DNA of 64,000 nucleotides from NCBI GenBank assembly GCA_013350335.1, contig CM023535.1:38066069-38130068 (forward strand), given 5' to 3'. Positions 22,068-35,045 of this stretch are shown here, piece after piece. Source of the stretch: Chimonanthus salicifolius (lineage: Eukaryota > Streptophyta > Magnoliopsida > Laurales > Calycanthaceae). Below the pieces are notes generated by a model. That model saw only the letters and a program-made list of their open reading frames with translations, had not been told where the DNA came from and searched no databases. The position numbers and the translations under genes are program-made. Position 1 is the first letter of the stretch. Each line of letters starts with the position of its first letter.

Positions 22068-23586
22068 ATGATTCATACGACCTTGAATGTTGAAAGGGAA
22101 TCCAAATGGTATTTGGATAGTGGATGCTCTCGACATATTACTGGTAATAGCTCATATATGTCAAATTTGGTTGATTACAATGGTGGCTCAGTTGTATTTG
22201 GTGATGGCAATATGACAAACATTATTGAGAAAGGTACATTGAATTTGTCATCATCAACTATGATTAATGATGTTTTCCTTGTTGACCTCTTAAACGTAAC
22301 TTGCTTAGTATATCTCAGTTGTGTGCTAAAGACTAAGTAGTTACCTTCTGGAAAAATGATTGTAAAGTTTATTGTAAAGAAGGTAAAATTATTTTGAATG
22401 GCATTCTTACTTCAGATGAGTGTTATGTTTTAGATAGTGTTTCCACTCCCATAAAACACTCTTGGTTCATTACCAAAATTAGTGAGGCTAAACTTTGGCA
22501 CCAAATACTTGGACATGTAAATTTTAGAGGTTTGTCCAAATTGAGTGATCATATAAAAGGATTGCCAAAAGTTATAGAAATGAGAAATCCATATGTGGAT
22601 ATTGCCTAAAAGGAAAACAAATTAGGGAAGCTCACAAAATAAGAATATGATTTCAACTTCTAGACCTCTAGAGTTGATACAGATGGATTTGGTTGGTCCC
22701 ACTTAACACATGAGTTGAGGAGGCAAGAGATATTTCATGGTAATGGTTGATGACTATACTAGAGAAATCTGATGCATTCCATGAATTTAAAATCGTTGAT
22801 AAATGTATTCTGAATGCAAAAGAGTCAACCATTCTCAGAATAAGGACTAATCATGGGAGAGAATGGAGTAGATGAAAGGAAGAATAGAGTTCTTCAAGAG
22901 ATGGCTAGCACACTCCTTGAAGTAAAAAACATTTGTAAAACTCTATGGGTCGAAGCCGTTGAGACTACATGTTTTATCGTTAATCGTGTTTACATTAGAG
23001 CGGGGTTAAACAAAATTCCCTATGAACTACGGACTCGTAAAATACCAAAATCTAAGTACTTCAAAAATTTGGATATAAATGTCATATACGTAGAGATAGA
23101 GAACACGTAGGAAAATTTGAGTCCAAGGGTGATGACGGTATCTTCCTAGGTTACTCTACTCCTAGTCGCTCCTATAGAGTAAAGATTTGAGAACTGGAGC
23201 CATCATGAGACAATGAATGTTGTAGTGGATGATCATGTTCTTACTCCTAATAAAAACAAAAGGATGAAGAAGTTGCTTCCTCGACCTCATCTGTAGAAGT
23301 CTAAGAAGAAGCCCCAGAACCTCGTCCTGCACCTAGACCCCTCAAGAATGTAAATGATCATCCTATTTCACAAATCATAGGAGAAACCATAGCTGGTGTA
23401 AAAATTAGAAGAAAATAGAGAATGTGGCCAATTATGCATGTTTCACCACTCAAATAGAACCCAAAAAAATTGAAGAAGCCATCAATGATGAGGATTGTGT
23501 AAATGCCATGCAAGAAGAACTTGGTCAATTCACTAGAAATGATGTTTGGGATTTGGTCCCTCGACCCAAGGAAACAAATGTGATTG
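22068..23586 (+). pseudogene. copia-1 pol: protease, integrase and start of RT
   Basis: In copia order: KWYLDSGCSRHITGN (protease, catalytic Asp in DSGC, about 22110), LWHQILGHVNFRGLSKL (pre-integrase zinc region, about 22495), PLELIQMDLVGPT and VMVDDYTRE (integrase start). Then RTNHGRE is joined directly to NGVDERKNR (about 22842-22880). The usual roughly 30 residues between these motifs are missing, and the second catalytic Asp is Asn. TTCFIVNRVYIRAGLNKIPYEL and GIFLGYSTPSRSYRV follow. RT begins EELGQFTRNDVWDLVPRP and is cut at 23587 by another LTR. Integrase before RT identifies Ty1/copia. Confidence 0.82.
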
Positions 23587-24819
23587 TGAAATTCCCTTGA
23601 GCAAGAACACGATTGACCCTAGAGGAAGGGTGAATAGGGCGATTACCAAATTCGTTGGTCTTTTAAAAATTACTTGATTAGCTAAACAATTTGGAGCGGA
23701 TAAAATAATCAATCAAGTGTGTGTGTCTTAGCAAATGTGATTGAATCAACATTTCAAGAGAATAGCTCTAACACCAGAATACCATGTTTATAATTGTTCG
23801 GAGTAAGCCCTCCTACTTCAACTCTAAGGACTCACCCAACCTTGGGTTATCCTGAATTCACTAAGTGGGAAATTATACCCACACTAAATAGATTAGGAAT
23901 TCCACCTAACCAATTGGTTGGAAATTTCACCCGCCACCTATCTTAGATTAAACCCTCTATTTTTTATAGTGGTTCCAAATACACCCTCCTTAATCCACTT
24001 CACAAATATAATGACTTAAGCAATAAAACAAACTAGAAGCACTTGCCTTTGAAGGCCTTTGCAAATTAATTTGTGCTCCTTAGATCCTTCCCAATGTGTT
24101 ATTGTACAATCCCGACGATCCTCCGTATAGACCAACCACAGTCCTTGGGAGATATTCTCTAGGAAATAGTAAATCCTATGTCTATCCTAGAGATTTGCAT
24201 TTGCCTCTCTTTGTCTCTTTTCAAACTCAATCTATGAAGATTGGTTGATTTCAATGACTCACCAAGATGTGTACTAGAGAGATGAGGATCCTTCCTTGAG
24301 CCTATTGATTTTACTGATGAGTGTGGTAGATGAGGCTTATAAATATTTTTTCAAGGATCTCTCTACACAAGAAAGTAGATTCGTATTTATAGAGAGGACA
24401 AACAAGTTCTTCGAAACTGTCCAGTACTGACTGGTCGATTCTACTGATGGGTCGGAGAACATAAATGTTACCGTTCAACTACCCGATTGTTGTTCATTTA
24501 TTACACTCCAACGGTACATAAACAGGTGTCACCGATAGGTAGAATGTACGAACGGATCGACGATCTCATTATCGACGTATCGTTCTTGTCAACCGTCTCG
24601 TCATACGGCAAAAACCATGCTGACAGAGTTTGAAGTCCAGAAACTAGTGAAACCCATGTCGGCATGTCGGTACACCGATGGGTCGGTCCTAGTACTCTCG
24701 ATGGGTCGATCCTGGTCCTCTCGATCGGTCTATGCCATCGATGGGTCTGTTCGAGAGTTCCACGAGTTCTAAGTTTCCGAACTCGAACTTTATCCTGGTC
24801 GACAGGTCGTAGTCACTGA
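23587..24819 (-). mobile_element. copia-2 LTR (minus strand), interrupted
   Basis: On the minus strand it ends AAGGGAATTTCA at 23587, and its terminal 450 bases align with copia-1 LTR 5400-5816 (shared AAGTGGA, TTCCCCATTTAGTGAATT-type and TTGGGTGAGTCC text). It breaks copia-1 RT. Gypsy element E2 interrupts it at 24820, so its other end lies outside the window. GATGGGTCGGTCC-like words cluster at 24650-24760. It may be a solo LTR or the 3' LTR of a minus-strand element. Confidence 0.7.
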
Positions 24820-25711
24820 TGTAACACCCCGGATTTTCCTTAACCTATAAATTTATTGGGTTGGCCCATTTGGATTGCAATTTAATTGAATTTTAGATTA
24901 AAAAAGTGGAAATGGACATTAGATGGGCAAGAAATGGGTAAATTACCTAATTAAGATCCAATGGGTCATGAGTGAGCTTGATTTTAAAGTAATTGGGTAA
25001 AATTAGTTAAATTAAATTGAATTGGATAAATTAGTGCATTTAATGCATTAAAGTTCACCTCATCAAGTGAGGTGGCATGTGACTGATGTGGCATTGCCAT
25101 GTGGCATACATGTCACCACATGGAAACCAACTAAGCAAGGATGCCACATCATCAAGTGACATGGCCAATGTGGGACCCAAGTGCCATGTGGTGACCAAGT
25201 CACCACATGCATGGCCGGCCATGACTTGGGTTGACTTAGTCAACCACTAGTGAGTTCGAGTCTTGAGTTAAGGTTTTATTTGCTTGAGTTGAGAAGATGA
25301 AGGGATGAAATGGGGTAACTTGTCTAAGTACATTGTACTTAGACAATTAGGAACCCAAGGATCTTCATCTCTAGAGCCATGAAACCACCCTTGGGAAGCC
25401 AAGGGTCTCCTTGGTTAAACCAAGGGCCTCATTGGTTAGACAAACCAAGATGAGAGGAAGGGAAAAGATTAGGATTTTAACATAAAAACCCAAACCAAGG
25501 GGCAGTGTAAACCCCTTGGCCGACTCTTCGTCTCGCACAAAAGTTTCTCTCCACTCCTCTTCTCTCTCTCTCTCACCTCTACCTCCATACACTTGGAGAC
25601 TTTAAAGAACAAAAAAAGGAGAAGATGATTTAAGGAAAAAAAGACAGATTAAAAGAAAAGAAGGAGATTGAAGGAAGGTATTTCTAAGGCTTAATAATAT
25701 GGGAATGAATC

Positions 25712-28549
25712 TGTAACACCCTGGATTTTCAAATTATTAATATATATGAAAATTACCCATTTAATTTGTGAATTATTAGATATGGACCTTAGAGGGGTAA
25801 AGTGTTGGGTCATTGCCCAATAAAAACCCAACGGATTGTGGAAATGGTTTCAATAGAATTAAATGGGATATTGTGCATGGCCGTGTGTGCGAGATATGCA
25901 TATCCATGAGATGTGCGCATGATGTGTTAGAATCTCTCTTTAAGAGGGGTCCTTCCTTGGTTAAAAACGGCATACACAAAATAAGAGGGGCGCACGGAAA
26001 TTGATAATTTGAAGGGATATGCGCAATCCATGATCATGCACCAAAAGGAGTCCTTTTCCTAGTCAAAGAGTGAAACTAGGAAGGTGCTAAATTGAAGGGT
26101 CGGTAGCTTCTATATGACCGATTGGAATTCTATAAAAAAAAGGGCAGCAAGGGTGCACGGCACACACAACCATCAAGAAGGTCTTGACGTTGGGAGCTCT
26201 AGCTAGAAGGTGTTCACGACATACACAAAGGAAGAGAGGGTAGCCAGCAAGTGTGCAAGGAAGAGAAAGATTGGAAGAGCAAGAACAAGCGAAGGAAAAC
26301 TGGAGGAGTCGCGGAACCGGTAAGTAGTTTGATAATTTTGTTTAAAGAAAGGAACCATAGGGTCGGCCATGGTGTATGGCCAAACCCCATGGAAGAAGAT
26401 TGGGGGTTGATTTGAGTATTTTTAATGGAAAGGATGAACCATAGGGTTCGGCCATGGTGCATGGCCGAACCCCATGGAAGGACATTGATTATTTAATGGA
26501 AGTTTGAATGATGAAAACCATGGATTATTATGTATGTTTTAAAAGGGTTTAAATGGAAGGTTGTTGGTGAAGAACCTTAGACCATGGGTTCGGCCAAGGG
26601 GTATGGCCAAACCCCATAAAGAATTATGGAATTATTACTCACATAGTTAGATCATGGAGATGATGGCAAAGTTGTAATTATCGGCTAAAATGAAAGATCA
26701 TGGGCTCGGCCATGGTGTATGGCTGAACCCCATGAGGTCTTTTATGGATTTAATTTGTTAACCTTGTTAAACAATTTTGGTATGAGAGATCACCTAAGGA
26801 AAGAAGGGCACAAAATCAAAGGGTAAGGTTCGGCCATGTGGTATGGCCGAACCCCACCAAGGAGTATATATGGACTTAGGGTTTTAGATATTGAATTTAA
26901 GTGGACTGTTTTAATAATTTTAGTGGATGAAAATAATAGATGAAGGTTAATGATTTAAATGGTCTTAAACATTGGAAATGGTGAAGAACGATCACATGGC
27001 CGAACCCCATGAAGAATTATATGGTGGACTTGGGTTTTTATGTCATGGTTAATGGATCATTTATGGAGCTGTATTATGGATCGGTTATGGACTTAATATA
27101 GTGATTGATTAAATGGAGAATTAATTGGAGGATACAAATTTATGCTTATAAATTATGTTATTGGATTGTGGGTTTTTGGTTATGTTAGCCATGGATGGCA
27201 ATGTTGTAAATAGGTGAAAATAATGGATATAGGGTTCGGCCATGGTGTATGGCCGAACCACATGAACTATTTGATGGATCATGTGTTTGAATTAAAGAAC
27301 TATGTATGGTAGATTAAAATGAATGAAATGTTAACTAAGGATTAGACCAATGGCAAAGTTGTAATAAAGGGTGAAAGTGATGAATCATGGGTTCGGCCAT
27401 GGTGTATGGCCGAACCCCATGAGGAATGGTTTATGGACTTAAACATAATAGGAAATCAAATGGAACATAGTTTTAATTGATTGATGTATTATAAGGTAAC
27501 GGGACCTCACAAGGTGTGTATGATCGTGAGTAGTTACCGAACGAAAGCGCAAGGACACGTTAGTGGTCTTTGGTAGGATTCCACCTCTTTGAAACCATGG
27601 GTTTATATACAATGTTTTTATCTTATTTTGATGAATTATGTTGTAAAAAATATTGTTCCAAAATGTGAGTTTTAATGCTATGTTTATATGATAAGATAGC
27701 ATGTGATTCATTGGCATCTCATGCATGGCATGGGGTGAAGGATATGTACTGGAGGGCCACACTCCGTCGAGGCGTCCGAAAAAACCTATGTGGGATACCT
27801 TGATGTGCTTTTCCATCAAGAAGAAACCGGAGGGTCCACACTCCGTCGGGGCGTCCGAAAGACCTATGTGGGGGTACTTTTATGTACATGTGATGGGTGG
27901 GATTCATTACATTTGACATCATGACATGGCATGGTTATATGGTTTGGCATGGTTTATATGGTTTTTGTCATTATGATATTATTATATATGTTCTGTACTA
28001 ACCATGTGTTAGCCCTAATTGGAATACCTACTGGGCGCGTTATTCTAACGCCCTACTTCTACCCTAGTGGATGATACAGGAAACGAAGGGAACGATGGAC
28101 GCGAAAAGGGCCAAGCATAGGAGCTTGGATGCTTTTAATTTATATTTTGATTAAGTTACTCATGGACTTGTAATTTGAGTAACTAGACTTCGAACATGTA
28201 ATAATTTAGATGATTTGCTATGGTTGGATGTTTATTTGGATAATTACGTTATGTTAATTATGATTAAGGACTTGATGTACTTTGCTATCTGAAATGGAGT
28301 AGAACTAGGTTCTATTATAATTCTGCATGTTATGATCTTAATTCCGCATGTTTACATTATTATGTGTGAACCATTTTCATGGACATAGTCCATGCACACA
28401 TAGGGTTGGCCAGTTAAGGGTCGGACTTTAGAAGTTCGGACTTAGCTCGGGTCGTGACGTCCCACTCTCTATCACTCTTTGTTTAAAAAAAAAAAAATAG
28501 ACTCTGATTTTCGGAAGGCAAAGCGAGTGAAAAAGGGCGGGGCGTTACA
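25712..28549 (+). mobile_element. Solo LTR (family A) in E2 5' LTR
   Basis: It starts TGTAACACCCTGG, ends GGGCGTTACA and is flanked by GAATC (25707-25711 and 28550-28554). No internal region remains, so it is a solo LTR left by LTR-LTR recombination. It contains a TATA-like site at 26131, GTAAGT at 26320, about eight GGCCGAACC hairpins (26344-27422; one only a half copy near 26995), CTTGATG/CATCAAG near 27802-27822, and CTAAC...TAG at 28045-28066. Confidence 0.9.
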
Positions 28550-28864
28550 GAATCCAAAGAAACAATAAGTTTATGCATTGTGTGGCCGAACCCATGGGTT
28601 CCATGATTGGTGGCAATGAATGGACAAAATTTTTATAAGGCCATGGAGTTGAAAATCCAACCAAAGGATGGTTATGGGTTGAAACAAAACAACCGGAAGA
28701 TTAATCCAAACCCATACTATGATACTATGATTGGAAGAATTATGAAAAACCCTAACCTTGGTTAGTGGGTAGTATAAGTTTATTAAGTTGAGTATTGGAA
28801 GATGAAATCCATGTTTAAAAATGATAAGGATGGAATTCATGGAGAATGACCTTACCATGCATGC

Positions 28865-29469
28865 AAATAAAAGGATCTGACACAAAGTCAGTCGACTAAA
28901 TCTTATGATTCAGTCGATTGAAAGTATACTGGCTACACACGTAAGTAATCTGGTTGTGTTTCAGCCGACTGAATCTATGATTCAGTCAATTGAAAGTATA
29001 CTGGCTAAGCACATTTGGGGTCTGTTGGTATTTCAGCCGAGTGAATATTATGATTCAGTCGACTGAAATTATACTTGTCAAACACAAACGATCTGTTGGT
29101 ATTTCAGCCTACTGAATATATGATTCAGTCGACTGAACGTATACTGGCCGAACACACAAAGGATCTAACCCAAAGTCAGCTGACTGAATCTGTGATTCAG
29201 TCGACTGAAAGTGTACTGGCCAAGAACACAAAGAATCTGACCCAAAGTCAGCAAATTCAGTCGACTGAAAGTATACTGGCCAAACACGTATGATACTTGG
29301 TTGTATTTCAGCCTACTAAACCTATGATTCAGCCGACTGAAAGTGTACGGGTCAAGTTTGTATAGTATCTGGTTGTATTTCAGCCGACTGAATCTTATGA
29401 TTCAGTCGACTGAAAGTTTGCGGGTAAAGCACATAAGGTATATGATTGTGTTTCAGTTGACTGAATTCT
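28865..29469 (+). repeat. TTCAGTCGACTGAA array in E2 5' LTR
   Basis: About eight units with a period near 70 bp (GATTCAG positions about 28907, 28979, 29052, 29122, 29194, 29258, 29325, 29399). Each unit has TTTCAGCCGACTGAATC, a 3-4 base loop (TGT/TTGT) and GATTCAGTCGACTGAAA, followed by GTATACTGGCC-like spacer. The whole pair is a roughly 37-bp hairpin made of two smaller SalI-type palindromes. The array is cut at 29470 by a solo LTR and its last part resumes at 33580-33602. Confidence 0.9.
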
Positions 29470-30230
29470 TGTAGCGCCCTGCCCTTTTCACCCTTTCGAA
29501 AATCAGAGTCTAAAAATTTCTTTTGAAAGAAACATAGAGTGAACAAGAGCAGGAAGCGCCACAACGCAAACTAAGTCCGACCCTTAACTGGCCACCCATG
29601 TGTACATGGACTAAACCCATGATAAATAATCCACACATGGAACTAAGTAAAACTTGCGGAATAGACATAACTGATTACGGAATAAGTCAAATATGCGGAG
29701 TTATAATCAATACTCCAACTGCTCCATTAACAGATAGCAAAGTACAAGTCAAGTTTGCTTTAACATAATAACCTCATTAGACTATTCTCAAACTTAGCAT
29801 TTGTCCACAATAACTTAATTCATATATCCAACATCAAGACTATAATTCAAACCATAGCAAAGATACTAGCTATTACAAGTCCATAAACGAAATCCAAATA
29901 ACAGTAAATTATAAAAATCATTCCAGCATCAAGCTCTTAAGCTTGGCTCCCCTCCTGGTCATCGTCCTTCTCTTTCCCCTTCCTTGTTCCTGCATTTTCC
30001 TCTAAGGATAGAATTAGGGCGTTAGATCAACGTGCCCAGTAGGTTTTCCGATTAAGGCTACCACAGGGTTAGTGTATAAAACATGCATATATCATAATAT
30101 ATATGGTCATCAAAAACCGATAAATCAATGCTATGTATGCAAATGTAATGAGCCCCTCCCCATCCCACATATACATAGCCATCACTTGACGGGACTCTCA
30201 CCGTCAAGGTAAATCACAATACACTTTCAT

Positions 30231-30510
30231 TTGGGACTCACACGATAAGGTAATCCACAGTAATCCTCATTTTCTGTGGAAAGACATTTCATCATTGAGT
30301 TGTTTCACAGTGCTCTTTCATTGGGACTCATATGATAAGGTAATCCACAGTAATCCTCATTTTCTGTGGAAAGACACTTCATCATTGAGTTGTTTCACAG
30401 TGTTCTTTCATTGGGACTCACATGATAAGGTAATCCACAGTAATCCTCATTTTCTGTGGAAAGACACTTCATCATTGAGTTGTTTCACAGTGTTCTTTCA
30501 TTGGGACTCT
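30231..30510 (-). repeat. 90-bp tandem repeat (3 full units)
   Basis: Units begin TTGGGACTCA at 30231, 30321 and 30411 and break up after 30501. They contain TAATCCACAGTAATCCTCAT and TTCTGTGGAAAGACA. Since 90 is divisible by 3, the array creates a 106-codon frame (30295-30615) with a 30-residue repeat, which I regard as incidental. The units lie where related LTRs carry the CTTGACG/CGTCAAG stems and appear to be expansions of that region. Confidence 0.9.
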
Positions 30511-33194
30511 CAGGTTAAGGTAATCCATAATCATCACCCCATGCCATGCATGAGATGTCAATGTACATGTATGTCATTTGTAAAAACATATTTCATCATT
30601 CAAAACCACATTTGAAACATAATATCAAATACAACATATCTCATAAAAACATGATAAAACCAAATCATAATTGTGGTTACAAGTATGTAGGAAACCTACC
30701 GAAGATTAGCTTCGGTGTTTGTTCTTTTTCACTGGATCACGACTTGCACGCCGTTCAACTTCCACTTCCTTGTTTATACAACGACAAGTTAATATCGTAA
30801 CCATTGGATTTCTTCTCAAGTCCAAATTCCATATTCCATCTTATGGGGTTCGGCCATACCCATGGCCGAACCTGATTAACTTAGGATTTAACCTCCCTTT
30901 TTATTTGATCTCTCTTTTATTTAATCCTTATTAAACATCATATACTACAAAAATACCTTGGTAGGGTTCGGCCATACAACATGGCCGAACCATACCAGTT
31001 TGGTGTGGGTCCATACATCCAGTCCAATGATCATTCCATCTTTGATCACTTCATCAATAATTACCTTTATGCCATTGCTACCAATAAATAATTTTATCAT
31101 GCACTAACTTTAAAAACCAGTGACTCTTTCCATGAAATGGATTCATAAAGCCCATGGTCATGGTCCATGGGGTTCGGCCATTCATATGGCCGAACCCTAT
31201 GGCTTTCCCATTTAAACCTTTTCATCATAACTTAGCCATAGAAACCCTATGGTTCGGCCATGAAATGGCCAACCCATATCTTGTCCAATTGTTCACTTAG
31301 AACCCTTTTTAAATACCTCATATTGCTCCATAATCTTCCAACTTGAAAGCTTTTGATTCAACCAAAACAGTCCATATAAAATGGTCCATGGGGTTCGGCC
31401 ATACACATGGCCGAACCCAATGGTTCCCTCCTATGTTCTTAACTTAGGTTCTACACCCTTTTACCAAGGTGATTACATGGTTCAGCCATCCATAGGCTGA
31501 GCCAAATCAGTAACATAACTCCAAGTAATTCGCATAAAACATACAGCAACCCATGGGGTTCGGCCATTCACATGGCCGAACCTCATGGCTCTTTGGATGT
31601 AATTTTTCCAATGATCTTACATAATTTATCCACTGTTTTTCAGCCATAAAAATAACAAGGTTTAACCATCCATTGCCGATCCCATATAGTTAATTAATTC
31701 CATTTTACAATCCTTTTAAACATCTATACACTTTGTATTGTTTTTATCCCCAAAAACCATACCATTCACCAATGATTTCCATGGGGTTCGGCCATGCTTA
31801 TTGGCCGAACACTATAGCCTTTGGTTTGAACCTCTTAGACATTCATCTTATGTCTAATTTAATCTTCCAAAATAGTATAACATTTGCATGGTTTTCACTT
31901 TATAAAAATTCAATCCAAATAACCATAACATTTCATGGGGTTCGGCCAGCCAAGGTGGCTGAACCCAATGATCCCTTTCATCATGTTATACCCAAGGTTT
32001 AGACCCATGATACCTTCAGCCCTTCATGACATCCAAATCCATGATTTAAACCTCTTTAAAACATGCATTTTAAATCTAATAGAAACATCTTTAACAGTCC
32101 CACAAATTGCATGGTTTTTATGTTTCAAAAACCATCAAAACCAACCAATTATTTACATGGGGTTCGGCCCTCCCAGGTGGCCGAACCCAATGATCCCTTT
32201 TACAAATTTTAAAACCTCTATTACTCAAGGTTTAAACCTTGATGCATTCGGCCATACCCATGGCCCAATACATGCTCCATTTGTTCCATGTTATTAAATC
32301 AAAATAACACAAAAACTTACCAAATTTCCTTTGCCTATGATCCTTGTCTTCTCCCCTCTTGTTTCTTTCTTTCTTCCTTAATCCTTTGCTGGTTTATGCT
32401 TGATCAATTGATGCAAACACCTCTGCTGTTCAGCCAAGAAAAACGAGTTTGGAGAGAGAGAGACATGGGACTTCTTTGGATTTTCAATGTGAAAATCGGC
32501 CAACAATGGTGGTCTTTCCCTTTTGTACTTCAACCCCAGGACCCTCCATTCCCTCATCACTTCTTGTCAAAAACGATGGGTCTTGGGTGCCATCCAATGC
32601 ACCCCTTGGCACCTGCCAATGCAGCCTCTCAACTCCCCAAGCATCACCTCCAATTCCCATGCATTTCATTTAAAATTGATCATGGAAATCCCCACAACAA
32701 GTCCCCAACGTGTGGGACTTGTTTTGGTGATTTATGACCGAGCCACCTTCTCACATTCCCACTCAACTCCCTGATTTATAGCCCAATTGATTTCCATCTG
32801 TACTCACCTAACTGAATGGCTTAACTCACCACATTAAATACCATACATTAATTACAATTGAGTCAACTCATTACTTAATTCAAACTCAATCCAAATCAGT
32901 CCAACTCGAGCTGCACTAACTCATTCTTGAGTTCAATTGAGGGCCCACACGGTCATCCATGGTCAACCTGGTCAACCCGACGCATTGGGTCCCCATTTAG
33001 CTCCTTGACCCGTTTTGACAACATGACCCATTTATGGGCTGATTTAGCCATTTTTAAATGGTTTTCACATGTGCATCAAGCCTACCCACATTTGTTCCAC
33101 TTGATTTCCAATCAATTTAGCTTAACCCCATTAAATTTGGGCTCACCCAATGGTCTAATAAGTCCATTTGACCGATTGGGTCCAATTGGGTCCT

Positions 33195-33579
33195 TTGACC
33201 CAATTAACCATATTGACCCAATTTGATGTTCATTACCCATTCATGATAAATTGGCCATTATAATATGTTCATATGATCTTAATTTGAACAATGGGCCCCA
33301 CCATTTCCTCATTTGCAATCACATTTATTAAATTTACCAATCCAGGGGCATTTTCGTAAATATTCATGTTATTGCGAATTTTTTGACCCAATGAACCATT
33401 TTGACCCAATTTGATGTACATTACCCATCCATTATAATTTGACCCTTATAATATGTTCATAGGATCTTAGTTTGAGCAATGGGCCCCACTATTTTCTCAT
33501 TTAACATCATAATTAATAAATTTACCAATCCAGGGGCATTTTCATAATTATCCATTTCATTAAGAAATTGGGTGTTACA
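33195..33579 (-). repeat. 188-bp tandem duplication at LTR start
   Basis: Unit 1 (33195-33382) and unit 2 (33383-33579) share TTGACCCAAT, TTTGATGTNCATTACCCAT, CAATGGGCCCCAC and CAATCCAGGGGCATTTTC in the same order. This lies in the U3 region of the minus-strand LTR, so it duplicates sequence upstream of its promoter. Confidence 0.85.
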
Positions 33580-34964
33580 ATTCCAGATTCAGTCGACTGA
33601 ATTAAAATGTTTTATTTTGGATTATTTTCCAGATGCCTCTGTTTATCTGGTAGGTTGGAGGGGTGATGAAATTAAAATGGAAAATCAAATTAATATATAT
33701 GGTTGAATTTGACAAGGTAAAGAGGTTTGCAAAGGGACTACAATTCATCTCACTCGGTCGTTAGTGATTCGGACATTGGTAGGATTCCTACCTCATTGAG
33801 AACATCATGGAGCATAATATGATATTGGTTTTATTCCAAATATGATGATTGCTTTGGTTAAACAAATTATATATGATTATGAACTGATTTTCAAATGATA
33901 TGATGTTATTTAAATGATATGGCATTTTTGCATACATTACCTCATGCATGTCATGGGAGGGAATGCATGTGACCAACAAGCCAAGTTCTGAGCGGTCCGG
34001 ACATAACTTGGGCTTGAGATTAGATTATAAGAAGCTATATGAACTGTTGAGGTTTGGCCACGTCTAGTTGACAGAAAGGTACGGCGTAGTTGGGCCAAAG
34101 AGCTCCTGGGAAGGTCCTAAAACCCTGCGCAGTGGGAGGAGTCCACGCTCCATCGGTAATCCCGGTTAATTTGTGGATGGGTATACAGTGCACTGGTGGT
34201 TTCCGCCTCAAACACTGTGACATAATTGGCCAAGGAAACCATTGATATGATTTATGATGTGATTGGATATGGACATTGGGTGGGATATCATTTGGCATTG
34301 ACACCCATGGCATGACACATATGCTAGCATGATTATGATATGAACATCATGCACTGTTTTTAATACTTGTAAGTTGTTTTACAAATATGACGTTAATGAT
34401 ATATATACCCTTGATTTATGTTATTCTAATAGTACTCCGATGTGTATCATAACCCTAATTGGAATACCTACTGGGCATGTTGACTAATGCCCTACTTTTA
34501 CCCTATAGATGATGGAACATGGAATGATAAGGAAAAGAACGTGGGACCAGAAGGGAGCCAAGCATAGGAGCTTGGGAAGATTTAATGTTTAAATCACTAA
34601 TGTTGATTTCAATGATGTATTCGGAGGACTTATATTTTGGATTGTAATAACTTAGAACTTATTTACTATGGTTTGATTAATCCTTAAGTATATATGAATT
34701 TTGTGGTGATTGGTTCTCCTTGCTTAATGATGAGAAGACTATGAATAGCATCTTATTCATATGAATTATTCCGTAAGTGTTAAGAAAAACGTGTGAAAAT
34801 GTTTTAATAGACTTAGTCCACTCACACCTAACAGTGGCCAGTTACGGGTCGGGTTTTGGAAACTCGGACTTGACTTCCGTCGTGATGACCCCTCCTCTCT
34901 CACTTATTTAAAAAAAAAATATACTCTGATTTGTGGCAAGTGGAAAAGGACGAGGCGTTACAGT

Positions 34965-34977
34965 TGGTATCAGAGCG
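34965..34977 (+). other. E2 primer binding site
   Basis: TGGTATCAGAGCG starts two bases after the LTR end at 34962 and matches the initiator tRNA-Met type exactly. Confidence 0.92.
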
Positions 34978-35045
34978 AAACTGGTAGTATTGAGTCTCGC
35001 GAAGTAAGATTAATACGGTATCACGTCTCACTGGCAGATAAGAAT

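Larger units (their letters stand above)
29470..33579 (-). mobile_element. Solo LTR (minus strand), family A-like, 4.1 kb
   Basis: In plus coordinates it opens TGTAGCGCCCTGCCC (complement of the LTR 3' end) and closes GGGTGTTACA. Flanks are ATTCT and ATTCC, a 5-bp duplication with one difference. It holds about eleven GGCCGAACC-type hairpins or degenerate copies (30843-32265), GTAAGT on the minus strand at 32315-32320 and CTAAC...TTAG at about 30002-30025. It is longer than its relatives because of a 90-bp tandem array (30231-30510) and a 188-bp duplication at its U3 end (33195-33579). Confidence 0.88.
24820..34962 (+). repeat. E2 5' LTR (interrupted by two solo LTRs)
   Basis: It starts TGTAACACCCCGGATTTTCC and ends GAGGCGTTACA before the primer site. 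Removing the two insertions and one copy of each duplication leaves about 3.2 kb. It is related to the solo LTR at 35046-38342: both have (CA)TCAAGTGAGGTGGCA text, an array of TTCAGTCGACTGAA repeats and a GGTCCGGACAT/TGTCCGGACAT section. The donor-like site is weaker here (GTATTT at about 25679). The acceptor-like CTAATGCCCTACTTTTACCCTATAG lies at about 34484-34508. Confidence 0.85.

Noticed and set aside
28865..29469. CRISPR-like regularly spaced palindromic repeats
   Set aside because: The spacers are themselves repeated and diverged, there are no cas genes, and the array sits inside a plant retrotransposon LTR.
30295..30615. 106-codon frame with a 30-residue repeat
   Set aside because: It arises from a 90-bp tandem repeat (a multiple of three) in an LTR and lies antisense to that LTR.
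32288..32774. Cluster of overlapping frames (149, 74, 83 codons) in the 29470-33579 LTR
   Set aside because: They lie in the leader/U3 part of a minus-strand solo LTR, overlap one another in several frames and have no domains.
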